NCBI GenBank assembly: GCA_965199745.1 | Contig: CBDATB010000005.1 | Location: 83,272-147,271 of the forward strand | Reading direction: 5' to 3' | DNA: 64,000 bases | Source: CBDATB01 sp965199745 | GTDB lineage: Bacteria > Bacteroidota > Bacteroidia > Cytophagales > Flammeovirgaceae | Part shown: in pieces, positions 35,848 through 45,643 of the stretch | Layout of the letters: each line of letters starts with the position of its first letter | How positions within the stretch are numbered: position 1 is the first letter of the stretch | Position numbers and translations under genes: made by a program | The notes under the pieces: generated by a model | Databases searched by the model: none | The model's input: the letters and a program-made list of their open reading frames with translations, nothing else | What the model was told of the DNA's origin: nothing

Positions 35848-38436
35848 ATGGAATTAAAAAGCTATCAACAAAAAGTAATAGAAAATCTTGAAGAGTATTT
35901 AGCATATGTTCAAGAACATAAAAACCTAGCAACTGCATTCAACCAATATTGGGCAGATAAAATTGGCCCTTACAATCCTATTGACCATACAGGAATGCAA
36001 CCTTATAAAAATAACGTTCCAAATTCTGCACACGTTTGTGTAAAAGTACCAACTGCTGGTGGTAAAACATTTATTGCTGTAAATGCGTTGCATTCTATTT
36101 TTTCAGCCTATGACACAAGCAAAACAAAAGCTGTTATTTGGTTAGTGCCTTGGAGTAATTTATTACAACAAACCGTAAATGCGTTATCAAATCCAGAGCA
36201 TCCTTATCGTCAAAAACTTAATGCTCTTTTTAACCACAAAGTTGAGATTTATCAAAAAGAAGATTTATTACAAGGTTCTAATTTCAATCCAACAGTCGTA
36301 AAAGAACAACTAAGCATTTTTGTTTTGAGTTTTGCAAGTTTAAGAGCCAAAAACAAAGAAGACAGAAAAGTTTATCAAGTAAACGGACAATTAGAATCAT
36401 TTGTACCTCAATACGCAAATAGAAAACATTTATTAGTTGATGTTGATGATACAGCTTTAATCAATGTGATTAGAAGTTTACATCCTTTTTTGGTGGTTGA
36501 CGAAAGTCACAACGCAGAAAGTGATTTAAGTGTAGATATGCTAAAGAACTTAAATCCGTCTTTCATTTTAGATTTAACAGCACCAAAAGACAATAGCAAT
36601 ATTGTGAGTTTAGTTCCTGCAATAGAATTGAAAAAGGAATATATGGTTAAACTTCCTGTTATTGTTTACAACAATCACGACAAAACAGAAGTGATAAACA
36701 ATGCGTTGCATTTACAACGTAAATTGGAAATTTTAGCCAAAAAACAAGAATCCGAAGGTGGAAAATATATCAGACCCATTGTATTATTTCAGGCTCAACC
36801 AAAAACCAATGACGATAATACAACTTTTGAGAAATTAAAAGAACAATTATTGAGTTTAGGTATTCCTGAAAATCAAATCAAAATTAAAACAGCAAATATT
36901 GACGAACTTAAAAGCATTCCAGATTTACAAAGTAAAGATTGTGAAGTTCGTTATATTATTACAATAAATGCTTTGAAAGAAGGTTGGGATTGTCCTTTTG
37001 CATACATTTTGGCTTCATTGGCAGACAAATCAAGTGCAGTAGATGTAGAGCAAATTTTGGGTAGAGTTTTACGTCAACCTTATGTTCAAAAACACAAAGC
37101 ATTTCAATTAAACCTTTCTTATGTTTTAACCGCTTCTGCAAAATTCAACGAAACTTTACAAAGCATTGTTGAAGGCTTAAAAGCATCAGGATTTAGTGGC
37201 AACGAACACAGAGTTGCAGATAAAATGACTGAAGAAGAGAAACAAAGAGAGGAAAAAGAAGAAACAATTGACAAAGGAAGAATCTCTTTTGACCCAAATG
37301 CGAAAGAAGAAGAAATTGAAAATACTTCAGTCATTGACGAAATAGAATCAATGGCAGAAGAACAAAATAAAGAATTAGAACAGCAAATAAAGGAACAAGA
37401 AAAACAACCTGTTGACGAAAATATATTTCAAGAAATGGGAGATAAAGTAAAACGCTATCGAGTCAGAGAAGCGAACAAAAAAATTATTGAACAGATAAAT
37501 TTTCCTCAATTCTTTATAAAAGTTGTAGCAAGCGAAATTTTTGGTACAGACAAAGAACTGCTTAACAGAGAATCGTTATTAAAAGATTTTAAACTTTCTG
37601 AGGAAGATATTAAAACTGATTTTGACCAAATTTCGTCTGATTTGTACAAAGTAGATTTAACCGAAACTGTAAAAGATAATTATACACCAGATTGGGTAAA
37701 AATTGAAAAAAGTCAAGTAAAAGACCCAATTACAGAATACATTTTAGCTAAACCAAAAGATGCACAAATAAGTGATATTACTCACCAAATTATGCAGATT
37801 ATCGGAAATATGTACCCAATTCCAGACCAAGAAATTAAAGTTTACGTTGGTAGAATTTTAAAAGGAATGAACGCAGAACAAATGCGTGATATTTTAGTCA
37901 GAAAATGGAGTTATACAGACAAAATAAAAACTAAAATTAGACAACTTACCGATATTTATGCCGAAAAACAATTTATGGATTTGGTAAAATCTAAACGCAT
38001 AATTACAAAGCAAAACTGGAAATTAGGAAAGGAAATTGTTCCAGGAAAAATTGGCTCTTCAATCGGAAATTCATTATACGAAAAAGAAGGATCTATGAAC
38101 AACTTTGAGGAAAAAGTAATTGTGGAAATTGGAACTTCCTCAAACATTGCGTTTTGGCATAGAAATTTAGAAAGAGGAAAAGGATTTTATATTAACGGAT
38201 TTAAGGCAAATCATTATCCTGACTTTATTTTGAGAACCGAACGGGGAACAACCATTTTAATTGAAACTAAAGGCGACCATTTGGATGGTTCAGACAGCGA
38301 AGGAAAATGCAGACTTGGAAACGAATGGGAAAAACAAGCTGGAAAAGACTTTGCTTACTTTATGATTTTTGACAAAAAAGAAGTCCGTGGGGCGTATACA
38401 TTAGACAAAGCAAAGGAATTGATAAGCACAATGTAA
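35848..38436 (+). CDS. type III restriction enzyme Res subunit
   Basis: 862 residues. N-terminal superfamily 2 helicase: Walker A VPTAGGKTF at about 68-75, DESH box at 218-221, and motif VI-like EQILGRVLRQP. A coiled, acidic stretch (about 460-540; EEKEETIDKG, EEQNKELEQQ) follows. The C-terminal endonuclease has PDF at 791-793 and ETK at 806-808, a PD-(D/E)xK site. It cleaves DNA with two inversely oriented unmethylated sites when bound to Mod. It may pair with either Mod protein encoded upstream. Confidence 0.94.
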   Translation: MELKSYQQKVIENLEEYLAYVQEHKNLATAFNQYWADKIGPYNPIDHTGMQPYKNNVPNSAHVCVKVPTAGGKTFIAVNALHSIFSAYDTSKTKAVIWLVPWSNLLQQTVNALSNPEHPYRQKLNALFNHKVEIYQKEDLLQGSNFNPTVVKEQLSIFVLSFASLRAKNKEDRKVYQVNGQLESFVPQYANRKHLLVDVDDTALINVIRSLHPFLVVDESHNAESDLSVDMLKNLNPSFILDLTAPKDNSNIVSLVPAIELKKEYMVKLPVIVYNNHDKTEVINNALHLQRKLEILAKKQESEGGKYIRPIVLFQAQPKTNDDNTTFEKLKEQLLSLGIPENQIKIKTANIDELKSIPDLQSKDCEVRYIITINALKEGWDCPFAYILASLADKSSAVDVEQILGRVLRQPYVQKHKAFQLNLSYVLTASAKFNETLQSIVEGLKASGFSGNEHRVADKMTEEEKQREEKEETIDKGRISFDPNAKEEEIENTSVIDEIESMAEEQNKELEQQIKEQEKQPVDENIFQEMGDKVKRYRVREANKKIIEQINFPQFFIKVVASEIFGTDKELLNRESLLKDFKLSEEDIKTDFDQISSDLYKVDLTETVKDNYTPDWVKIEKSQVKDPITEYILAKPKDAQISDITHQIMQIIGNMYPIPDQEIKVYVGRILKGMNAEQMRDILVRKWSYTDKIKTKIRQLTDIYAEKQFMDLVKSKRIITKQNWKLGKEIVPGKIGSSIGNSLYEKEGSMNNFEEKVIVEIGTSSNIAFWHRNLERGKGFYINGFKANHYPDFILRTERGTTILIETKGDHLDGSDSEGKCRLGNEWEKQAGKDFAYFMIFDKKEVRGAYTLDKAKELISTM

Positions 38437-38469
38437 TTTATTCAAAGTATATACCCAAAGAAACACATT

Positions 38470-39630
38470 ATGAGAAATTTTACTGAAGAACAGGGCTTGT
38501 TTCGCGCAGGCTATCGTAAATTTTTAGAAAAATATATTGCAGTCAACATGCAAAAGTGGCGCGCCGAGGGTATCATCGATCGTATGGCCTTTCGCAAAGC
38601 AGGTGAATTGGGTTATTTGATGATTTGGCCAGAAGAAAAATATGGCGGTTTGGGCGATAACGATTTTCGCTATGAGCAAATTATTATCGAAGAGACTGCC
38701 CGCGCCGGTTGTCTAGAATTTTTCAATAGCCTTCACAGCCGACTGGTAGGTCCTTATTTTGAACATTTTGGTTCTCAGGAACAAAAAGCAAAGTTTCTGC
38801 CCAGCGCAGTCAGCGGTGAGAAAATCCTCGCCATAGCGATGACAGAACCCCATGCCGGTAGCGACCTTTCAAGCATCCGTTCAACACTGAAATTAGCAGA
38901 AAATCATTATATATTGGATGGTTCAAAAACTTATATTTCGAATGGTATTAATGCTGACTATATCATTGTTGCGGCTAAGACCGTACCGAGTAATAATCGT
39001 CACGATATCACCCTGTGTATTGTTGAGGAGGGCATGGAGGGCTTCAAACGAGGAAAAAACCTAGAAAAGATGGGTTTAACTGCTCAAGACACAGCAGAAC
39101 TATTTTTCGACCAAGTGAAAATCCCAAAAGAAAATATTTTGGGCGAACCGAACAAAGGTTTCTACTATCTGATGGAAGGACTTGCAGAAGAACGTCTAAT
39201 TATTGCCTGCCAGTCTGCTGCTAACGCCCGTCATGCTTTCAATATTACTCGCCGCTTTGTTATGGATAGGCATGCCTTCGGAAAACCTTTAGCGCATTTA
39301 CAGCACGTACAGTTTCAAATGGCAGAAATAGACACTGAAATAGAGGTATTACAAGTGTTTATCGATCATTGCGTTACACTTGTGAATGCACAAAAACTTA
39401 CTGCTAATCAGGCTGCTAAAGCAAAACTGCAAGCTACAGAAATCGAGTGGCGTATGATGGATTTAGGCGTACAGCTACACGGCGGCGCAGGTTATATGAA
39501 AGCATATGAAATTTGCAGAATGTTTACAGATGCACGCGTAAACAGAATTTATGCGGGATCTTCCGAAATTATGAAGCGTATTATCGGACAGGATATATTT
39601 AGGGAAAAATACAGTAGTATCCTAGATTAG
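38470..39630 (+). CDS. acyl-CoA dehydrogenase
   Basis: 386 residues, a FAD enzyme that makes the first alpha,beta double bond in fatty-acid or branched acyl-CoA breakdown. The MTEPHAGSDLSSIRST flavin block, DGSKTYISNG, FGKPLAHLQHVQFQMAE and the C-terminal IYAGSSEIMKRIIGQD are typical. A glutamate in LAEERLII sits where long-chain and isovaleryl types have their base, so it may act on such substrates; this is uncertain. It starts 33 bp after res but has no functional link to it. It may supply propionyl-CoA indirectly. Confidence 0.92.
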   Translation: MRNFTEEQGLFRAGYRKFLEKYIAVNMQKWRAEGIIDRMAFRKAGELGYLMIWPEEKYGGLGDNDFRYEQIIIEETARAGCLEFFNSLHSRLVGPYFEHFGSQEQKAKFLPSAVSGEKILAIAMTEPHAGSDLSSIRSTLKLAENHYILDGSKTYISNGINADYIIVAAKTVPSNNRHDITLCIVEEGMEGFKRGKNLEKMGLTAQDTAELFFDQVKIPKENILGEPNKGFYYLMEGLAEERLIIACQSAANARHAFNITRRFVMDRHAFGKPLAHLQHVQFQMAEIDTEIEVLQVFIDHCVTLVNAQKLTANQAAKAKLQATEIEWRMMDLGVQLHGGAGYMKAYEICRMFTDARVNRIYAGSSEIMKRIIGQDIFREKYSSILD

Positions 39631-39656
39631 CGAAAAGCTCATTTTACGGGTTATTT

Positions 39657-42008
39657 TTAACCAGAGCAAGCCTCACACTCTTCCGAGTCATCCAATGAAC
39701 AAGCAACAGGCTCTATATGCTGTTGTTTTTTTGCTTGCAGCTGCTCTTGGTCGACAGTGAACTTAATGGCATCTCTAGCAGCAGTAGTACGCAGGTAGTA
39801 CATGCCTGTTTTTAATCCTTTTTTCCAGGCATAGAAGTGCATAGAAGTGAGTTTACCAAAGTTAGATTCTTTCATAAAAATATTTAAACTCTGGCTTTGA
39901 CAAATAAAAGCCCCGCGGTCAGCAGACATATCTATAATGGTTTTCTGGCTAATTTCCCAGCCCGTTCTGTAGAGGTCTTTGAGATTTTGTGGAATTTCTT
40001 CAATATTTTGTACTGAACCATTGTTGGCAATAAGTTGATTTTTAATCCGATCGTTCCAAATACCCAGAGCCACTAGATCTTTAAGCAAATGCTTATTAAC
40101 TACTACAAACTCACCGGAAAGAACCCTGCGGGTATAGATATTAGAAGTATAAGGTTCAAAACATTCATTATTACCTAGTATCTGTGAAGTAGAAGCCGTC
40201 GGCATGGGCGCGAGCAGCAACGAGTTTCTTACGCCGTACGTTTTCACTTCTTCTCGGAGTGCTTCCCAATCCCATCTACCCGATTGCGGTTGTACATGCC
40301 ACATATCAAACTGAAAAATTCCTTTTGAAATAGGCGAACCAACAAAAGTTTCATAGGCTCCTTCTTTAATAGCCAAGTCCTTGGAGGCTGTCATTGCAGC
40401 AAAGTAAATTGTTTCAAAAATATCTTTATTAAGCCCCTGTGATTCTTCCGAATCAAAAGGCATTTTGAGCATCATCAATGCATCTGCCAATCCCTGTACA
40501 CCAATACCAATAGGACGATGGCGCAAATTGGAATTTCTCGCCTCGGGTATAGGATAATAATTTCTATCAATAATTCTATTCAAGTTTTTAGTAACTACAT
40601 AAGTAACTTGATATAGTTTTTCGTGGTCAAAACGACCGTTTTGTACAAACCTGGGTAGAGAAATAGAAGCAAGGTTACAAACCGCGACCTCATCGGGAGC
40701 GGTATATTCGATAATTTCAGCACACAAATTACTAGACTTGATGACTCCTAAGTTTTTTTGGTTAGACTTTCTGTTGGCGGCATCTTTATACAACATATAA
40801 GGCGTGCCAGTTTCGGTTTGGCTTTCTAAAATAGCAAACCAAAGTTCTTGTGCTTTCACTACTTTACGGGCTTTGCCTTCTTTTTCGTACTTTTCATAGC
40901 ATTTTTCAAATGCTTTACCATAGCAAGAAGATAAACCCGGTGCCTCGTTGGGGCAAAATAATGACCATTTTTCGTTGGCTTCCACTCGCTTCATAAATAA
41001 GTCTGATACCCAAAGAGCGTAGAATAAATCTCTGGCGCGCAATTCTTCTTTACCGTGATTTTTCTTCAAATCCAAAAACTCAAATATATCGGCATGCCAG
41101 GGTTCTAGGTAAGCGGCAAAAGCACCTTTTCTTTTGCCACCCCCTTGGTCTACGTAACGCGCAGTATCATTAAAAACTTTTAGCATGGGAACGACGCCGT
41201 TAGAAGTGCCGTTAGTTCCTTTGATATAAGATCCCGTTGCCCTAACATCGTGAATGTTCAAGCCGATACCCCCAGCGGATTGCGAAATAAGTGCACATTG
41301 CTGTAGAGTATCATAAATACCTTTAATACTGTCTTCTTTGATACCCAACAAAAAGCAAGAGGAAAGCTGTGGTTTTGGTGAAGCTGCATTAAATAGCGTA
41401 GGTGTGGCATGAGTAAACCACTTTTCTGACATGAGATGGTAGGTTTCTACCACCGATTCAATATCGTCCATATGGATACCCACTGCCACGCGCATGAGCA
41501 TGTGTTGAGGTCTTTCTGCTACCTTATTGTCTATTTTTAAAAGATAGGAACGTTCTAATGTTTTGAAGCCAAAGAAATCAAAGTTATAATCTCTGTGGTA
41601 ATCAATTGTTTCGTCGAGCAAAGCTGCATTATTGCGTATTACTCGGTAGGCTTCTTTAGATAGCATAGAAGCATTTTGAGTGGTTTTGGGATCTACATAA
41701 GTATAAAATCTTTTCATAACATTAGAAAAAGATTGTGGTGTAACCTTATGTAGGTTGGAAATGGCAATTCTTGCAGCCAATGTGGCATAATCGGGGTGTT
41801 TGGTCGTCATAGAAGCAGCAACCTCTGCTGCGAGGTTATCTAATTCTACGGTTGTAACACCGTCGTAAAGCCCTGAAATTACTTTTTTGGCAACTTCTAC
41901 CGCGTCGATGTACTGAGCGTTCAAACCATGGCATAGCTTGTCTATTCTGGCAGTGATTTTATCGAATTTAACACTTTCTCGCCTGCCATCTCGTTTAATT
42001 ACTAACAT
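39657..42008 (-). CDS. nrdA: class I ribonucleoside-diphosphate reductase, alpha subunit
   Basis: 783 residues. An N-terminal ATP cone (VIKRDGRRESVKFDKITARI) gives allosteric control. The active site shows the SSCFLLG cysteine, SNLCAEI (Asn, Cys, Glu), AVCNLAS and the radical-transfer tyrosines in GMYYLRT. A flexible C-terminal tail with cysteines (CSLDDSEECEACSG) can be reduced by thioredoxin or glutaredoxin. It reduces ribonucleoside diphosphates for DNA synthesis. The small subunit nrdB is not adjacent within the window, which is unusual but known in this phylum. The gene ends 27 bp from the convergent dehydrogenase gene. Confidence 0.96.
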   Translation of the reverse strand: MLVIKRDGRRESVKFDKITARIDKLCHGLNAQYIDAVEVAKKVISGLYDGVTTVELDNLAAEVAASMTTKHPDYATLAARIAISNLHKVTPQSFSNVMKRFYTYVDPKTTQNASMLSKEAYRVIRNNAALLDETIDYHRDYNFDFFGFKTLERSYLLKIDNKVAERPQHMLMRVAVGIHMDDIESVVETYHLMSEKWFTHATPTLFNAASPKPQLSSCFLLGIKEDSIKGIYDTLQQCALISQSAGGIGLNIHDVRATGSYIKGTNGTSNGVVPMLKVFNDTARYVDQGGGKRKGAFAAYLEPWHADIFEFLDLKKNHGKEELRARDLFYALWVSDLFMKRVEANEKWSLFCPNEAPGLSSCYGKAFEKCYEKYEKEGKARKVVKAQELWFAILESQTETGTPYMLYKDAANRKSNQKNLGVIKSSNLCAEIIEYTAPDEVAVCNLASISLPRFVQNGRFDHEKLYQVTYVVTKNLNRIIDRNYYPIPEARNSNLRHRPIGIGVQGLADALMMLKMPFDSEESQGLNKDIFETIYFAAMTASKDLAIKEGAYETFVGSPISKGIFQFDMWHVQPQSGRWDWEALREEVKTYGVRNSLLLAPMPTASTSQILGNNECFEPYTSNIYTRRVLSGEFVVVNKHLLKDLVALGIWNDRIKNQLIANNGSVQNIEEIPQNLKDLYRTGWEISQKTIIDMSADRGAFICQSQSLNIFMKESNFGKLTSMHFYAWKKGLKTGMYYLRTTAARDAIKFTVDQEQLQAKKQQHIEPVACSLDDSEECEACSG

Positions 42009-42059
42009 ATTAAAATATTAAATTTTATCAACCTAAATATTTAATCATTAGGCGGATAA

Positions 42060-42848
42060 TTATGTAAAAAAATTATTTTTTTTGTACGTAGAGATGCTGT
42101 CAGGATTTTGTTCAATAGCATCCCTAACTTTTCTCATGATGCTTTCGATGCTGTCATTGGAGTGATAGTCCATGCGGGTTTTAAAGCGCACTTTCAGGAT
42201 AGTTCCTCTTTTTTTAAAAAAGAGACCCTTCTTATCGAAAGCTCTTCTGAATCCGTCGATAACTACGGGTACCACAACAGGTTGGAATTTAAGAATAATA
42301 TTGGCAGTACCTTTTCTGACAGGAGCATAAGGGACAGTAGTACCTTGCGGAAAATTAACCACCCAGCCCTGCAAAAGTGCTTTTTTGATTTTTTCCGGGG
42401 CGGTAGTATCAGCAGCTCTGTCTACGGATTTGCCTTTTGAGCGCCATGCTCTTCTGACCGTTACGGCACCCGCAAGGGTAAGTATCTTGGGAATAATGCC
42501 GCTTTCTTTCATAGTCTCTTCGGCTGCCACGTAGTAGGTATTTACTCTTGGTATGAGTGCGTAAATAGGGATATTGATATTTTTAAAATTCCACTTCACA
42601 CTACAAAATATATGATAGAGGGCAATCACATCGGCATAATATGTTTGATGGTTAGATATAAACATTACATTATTGTCGGGCAGACCTTCTAAATGCTCCC
42701 TTCCTTCTATTTTTAGCTTATTTACCAGGTTAAACCTCCCATAGGTGGCAACACCGATCACCCCTATTAGTAATCTTTTCAATATGAGTACATTACCGAA
42801 AGGGTCTTTGCCAATGAGCTTTTGCCCTCTTTTTATTTGCTTCAGCAT
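42060..42848 (-). CDS. 1-acyl-sn-glycerol-3-phosphate acyltransferase (PlsC-like)
   Basis: 262 residues with the acyltransferase motifs MFISNHQTYYADV (HxxxxD form) and NFPQGTTVPYAPVRKG in place of FPEGTRS, plus PVVPVVIDGF. Such enzymes add the second acyl chain to lysophosphatidic acid at the inner membrane. The exact acceptor cannot be fixed. A TAGCTTTG -7-like element is at 42887-42894 on the minus strand, 38 bp upstream, without a clear -33 box. Confidence 0.82.
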   Translation of the reverse strand: MLKQIKRGQKLIGKDPFGNVLILKRLLIGVIGVATYGRFNLVNKLKIEGREHLEGLPDNNVMFISNHQTYYADVIALYHIFCSVKWNFKNINIPIYALIPRVNTYYVAAEETMKESGIIPKILTLAGAVTVRRAWRSKGKSVDRAADTTAPEKIKKALLQGWVVNFPQGTTVPYAPVRKGTANIILKFQPVVVPVVIDGFRRAFDKKGLFFKKRGTILKVRFKTRMDYHSNDSIESIMRKVRDAIEQNPDSISTYKKNNFFT

Positions 42849-43019
42849 CTAAACTGAACAGTTAAATGTATCAATAGTTTACCCAGCAAAGCTATAAATG
42901 AATAAGTTCAAAAGTAAGTAATTTAACAAAAGTAAATACAAAAAATAACCCTCACAGCAGCAAAAATCTGTTATACTTGTAGCACAAAAAAAATTTAGGT
43001 ACTAAAATCAATAAATAAA

Positions 43020-43313
43020 GTGAATGAAATAGAAAACCAGATTTTGAGTAGCAACAGTCCCGTCATTAGGTCAATACAAAAAGGAAATGGCTTCAAAGTG
43101 ATAGCTATTGGGTTGAATACAGGCGTGATGCTAAAAAAACATGTAGCTCCCGACAGAGCTAAGATATTTGTAGTAAAAGGTAAAATTGAGTATGTAGCCG
43201 AATCAAACACCAAACAGTTGGCAAAATTTGAAGCATTTGATATTCCAGAAGATGAATTACACGAAGTAACAGCATTAGAACCCTCATTGTTTTTATTAAT
43301 AGTCGGAAGATAA
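43020..43313 (+). CDS. small cupin-domain protein
   Basis: 97 residues beginning with GTG at 43020; the nearby ATG at 43024 is out of frame. The fold pattern is cupin-like: GVMLKKHVAPDRAKIFVVKGKIEYV, then a second motif around IPEDELHEVTALEPSLFLL, which keeps a histidine. Its function and any metal are unknown. Its last 18 nt overlap the 3' end of miaA on the other strand. Confidence 0.68.
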   Translation: MNEIENQILSSNSPVIRSIQKGNGFKVIAIGLNTGVMLKKHVAPDRAKIFVVKGKIEYVAESNTKQLAKFEAFDIPEDELHEVTALEPSLFLLIVGR

Positions 43314-44225
43314 ACTATTCATAGTGTCGTCAATATATTGTAATATTTTATCGTAATCTTCTGGACTGAACCAACGGATATTGTCGTCTTTTTTAAACCA
43401 GGTAATTTGTCTTTTGGCGTACCTCCTCGTATTGCGCTGCAGTAAAGCTAAACATTCTTCCCAAGTATTTTTACTTTCCAGGTACCAGAACAGCTCTTGG
43501 TAACCGATAGTCTGCAAAGATTGGCACGCTTTGTAAGGTAATAATGATTTGACTTCTTCGAGCAGCCCGGCTTGTATCATCGTATCTATTCTTTGGTGTA
43601 TTCGCTTGTAAAGCAACTGACGCTCCATGTTCAGCCCGATTTTAATCATGTTGAAAGGTCTTTTTTCTCTTTCATTTTTTCTAAAAAAAGAAAAAGGTTT
43701 ACCTGTATCGTCGATAACCTCCAAGGCGCGAATAATTCTTTGTGTATTATTTTTATCTACTGCTCGGTAGTATTTTAGATCATTTTTTTCGAGTGTTTTC
43801 AGTAAAAAATTTAAGCCTTCTGTTCTATATATTCTCATCCATTTTTTTCTGGTTTCAACACTTACTTTTGGCATTTCGTCTATGCCCTCACAGAGGGCTT
43901 TTATGTACAAACCCGAGCCTCCGCTAACTATTATCAGCGGCTTGGTTTTAAATTTCTCTTTGAGTAAAGATAAGGCCCAGGTTTGATACATACCTGCACT
44001 CAAGGTTTCGGTAAGATCATGCGAGTCAATGAAATAATGCCTAACTGATGCCCGCTCTTGTAGGGTGGGTTTTGCTGTGCCGATATCCATTCTACGATAA
44101 CATTGCCGCGAGTCTGCCGATAGGATATCTGTCCCAAAATGTTGGGCTAAACGAATAGAAATGCGCGTTTTGCCCACAGCCGTGGGACCGACAAGGATAA
44201 GTATTAATGGATGCAAAGAAGACAA
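43296..44225 (-). CDS. miaA: tRNA dimethylallyltransferase
   Basis: Adds a dimethylallyl group to N6 of A37 in tRNAs that read codons starting with U. 309 residues. The P-loop GPTAVGKTRISI is at about 13-24, followed by SADSRQCYRRMDIGTAKP, SGGSGLYIKAL and KRQITWFKK. It lies 13 bp after ispH on the same strand. The two genes are metabolically related, since IspH makes the DMAPP that MiaA uses. Confidence 0.95.
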   Translation of the reverse strand: MSSLHPLILILVGPTAVGKTRISIRLAQHFGTDILSADSRQCYRRMDIGTAKPTLQERASVRHYFIDSHDLTETLSAGMYQTWALSLLKEKFKTKPLIIVSGGSGLYIKALCEGIDEMPKVSVETRKKWMRIYRTEGLNFLLKTLEKNDLKYYRAVDKNNTQRIIRALEVIDDTGKPFSFFRKNEREKRPFNMIKIGLNMERQLLYKRIHQRIDTMIQAGLLEEVKSLLPYKACQSLQTIGYQELFWYLESKNTWEECLALLQRNTRRYAKRQITWFKKDDNIRWFSPEDYDKILQYIDDTMNSLSSDY

Positions 44226-44238
44226 TGGTACAGCGTTT

Positions 44239-45471
44239 TTATGTTTGACTAAATGGATATTGTCTCAACACTTGCTCAACGCTTTTACTATTCGGGTAAA
44301 ACGACACGAGCTTCCGTATGATAGCATCTACCGTACTATCAGGGCAGGATGCCCCAGAAGTGATGTGAATACTGACAAGATCTTTGTTGGGTAAAAAGTT
44401 CTTACTGAGTACTTCTACTTTTTTACTTAAATTGAAATGACAAATAGTATTCTTGTCAAGTATTTTTTCATGAGAAGAAATAAAATAAGTAGGTAGCTTT
44501 TCCATACATAAATCTACAATGTGTGATGTGTTAGAGCTATTGTAACCACCAATGACTAAAGCTAAATCTGCTGTTTGTTCCAACATTTTATATGTGGCAT
44601 TTTGGTTATCATTAGTGGCATAGCAAAGTGTGTTTCTAGTATCAGCAAAATGTGCTTTATAGTTACTCTGACCATACTTGCTAGCTATGGTATTTTTAAG
44701 CAACTCAGATATTTTGAGTGTTTCGGTTGCCAACATTGTAGTTTGATTGACCACTCCAATGCGCTGAAGGTGTCGCGCTGGGTTAAATTCTTGTGAGTAC
44801 TTACCTTGAAAAATAGTATAAAAATCTTGTATGGGTAAGTGTCCTAGCATAATACTAGCAAGCTGGCGCGCTTCTTCTATATCGCGTATGACCAGTGTGT
44901 GCGTATTTTTTTGAGTGTGCGAAAAAGTAGCCCGAGTTTCTTCGTGTGTAGCCTTTCCATGAATAATAACTGTATAACCTCGTTTGCTGAGCTTGCTAGA
45001 AGCTTTCCATACTTTTTCTACGAAAGGGCAGGTCGTATTATATACTTCGGTATTGACACCTATTTTTTTAAGTATACTTTTTGTTTCGAGCGTAGTGCCG
45101 AAAGCCGGAATGATCACAATATCATCGGGCTTAATTTGAGTCCAAGGAATCAACTGCTTGCCATTTGTTTGCTTAATAAAGCGTACACCGCGACTCATCA
45201 AATCCTCATTAACAGCTGGGTTATGAATCATTTCACTGAGCAGAAAGATATTTTTACCCCGATGTTCTTCAATGGTTTTATAAGCAATTTCTATGGCATT
45301 TTCTACGCCATAGCAGAAACCAAAATGACGCGGTATATAAAATTTTACCGGACCAAGGTCTAGTAGAAAGGGCTTGGAGTCTTGTTTTTTGGGGTCTTTT
45401 AATTTCCTGAGCTGTTTTATTTTACCGATAATCGAACTTCTATAAAATGAAGGAACATCAAATTTTTTCAT
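44239..45471 (-). CDS. ispH: 4-hydroxy-3-methylbut-2-enyl diphosphate reductase
   Basis: Last step of the MEP isoprenoid pathway, giving IPP and DMAPP; a [4Fe-4S] enzyme. The start was placed at ATG 45471 (MKKFDVPSF); a seven-residue upstream extension is also open. About 410 residues, the long form seen in this phylum. The three cluster cysteines are in HFGFCYGVENA, NTTCPFVEK and TSGASCPDSTVD. Upstream of miaA, with which it probably forms an operon. Confidence 0.95.
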   Translation of the reverse strand: MKKFDVPSFYRSSIIGKIKQLRKLKDPKKQDSKPFLLDLGPVKFYIPRHFGFCYGVENAIEIAYKTIEEHRGKNIFLLSEMIHNPAVNEDLMSRGVRFIKQTNGKQLIPWTQIKPDDIVIIPAFGTTLETKSILKKIGVNTEVYNTTCPFVEKVWKASSKLSKRGYTVIIHGKATHEETRATFSHTQKNTHTLVIRDIEEARQLASIMLGHLPIQDFYTIFQGKYSQEFNPARHLQRIGVVNQTTMLATETLKISELLKNTIASKYGQSNYKAHFADTRNTLCYATNDNQNATYKMLEQTADLALVIGGYNSSNTSHIVDLCMEKLPTYFISSHEKILDKNTICHFNLSKKVEVLSKNFLPNKDLVSIHITSGASCPDSTVDAIIRKLVSFYPNSKSVEQVLRQYPFSQT

Positions 45472-45643
45472 ACTCGTGCAGTTATAATTCATAAAAATAA
45501 ATAACGCCGTGAGCGGTTTCTCACCAAATAGTATACCTTTGTTAATTGCGGTTCAAGAACTTTTGTTGAGCAAAATAATATATTTTAGCTTTCTTTCTTC
45601 GAATTTTTGATCCCAAATTTATGTTAATACAATCAAGGTACTT

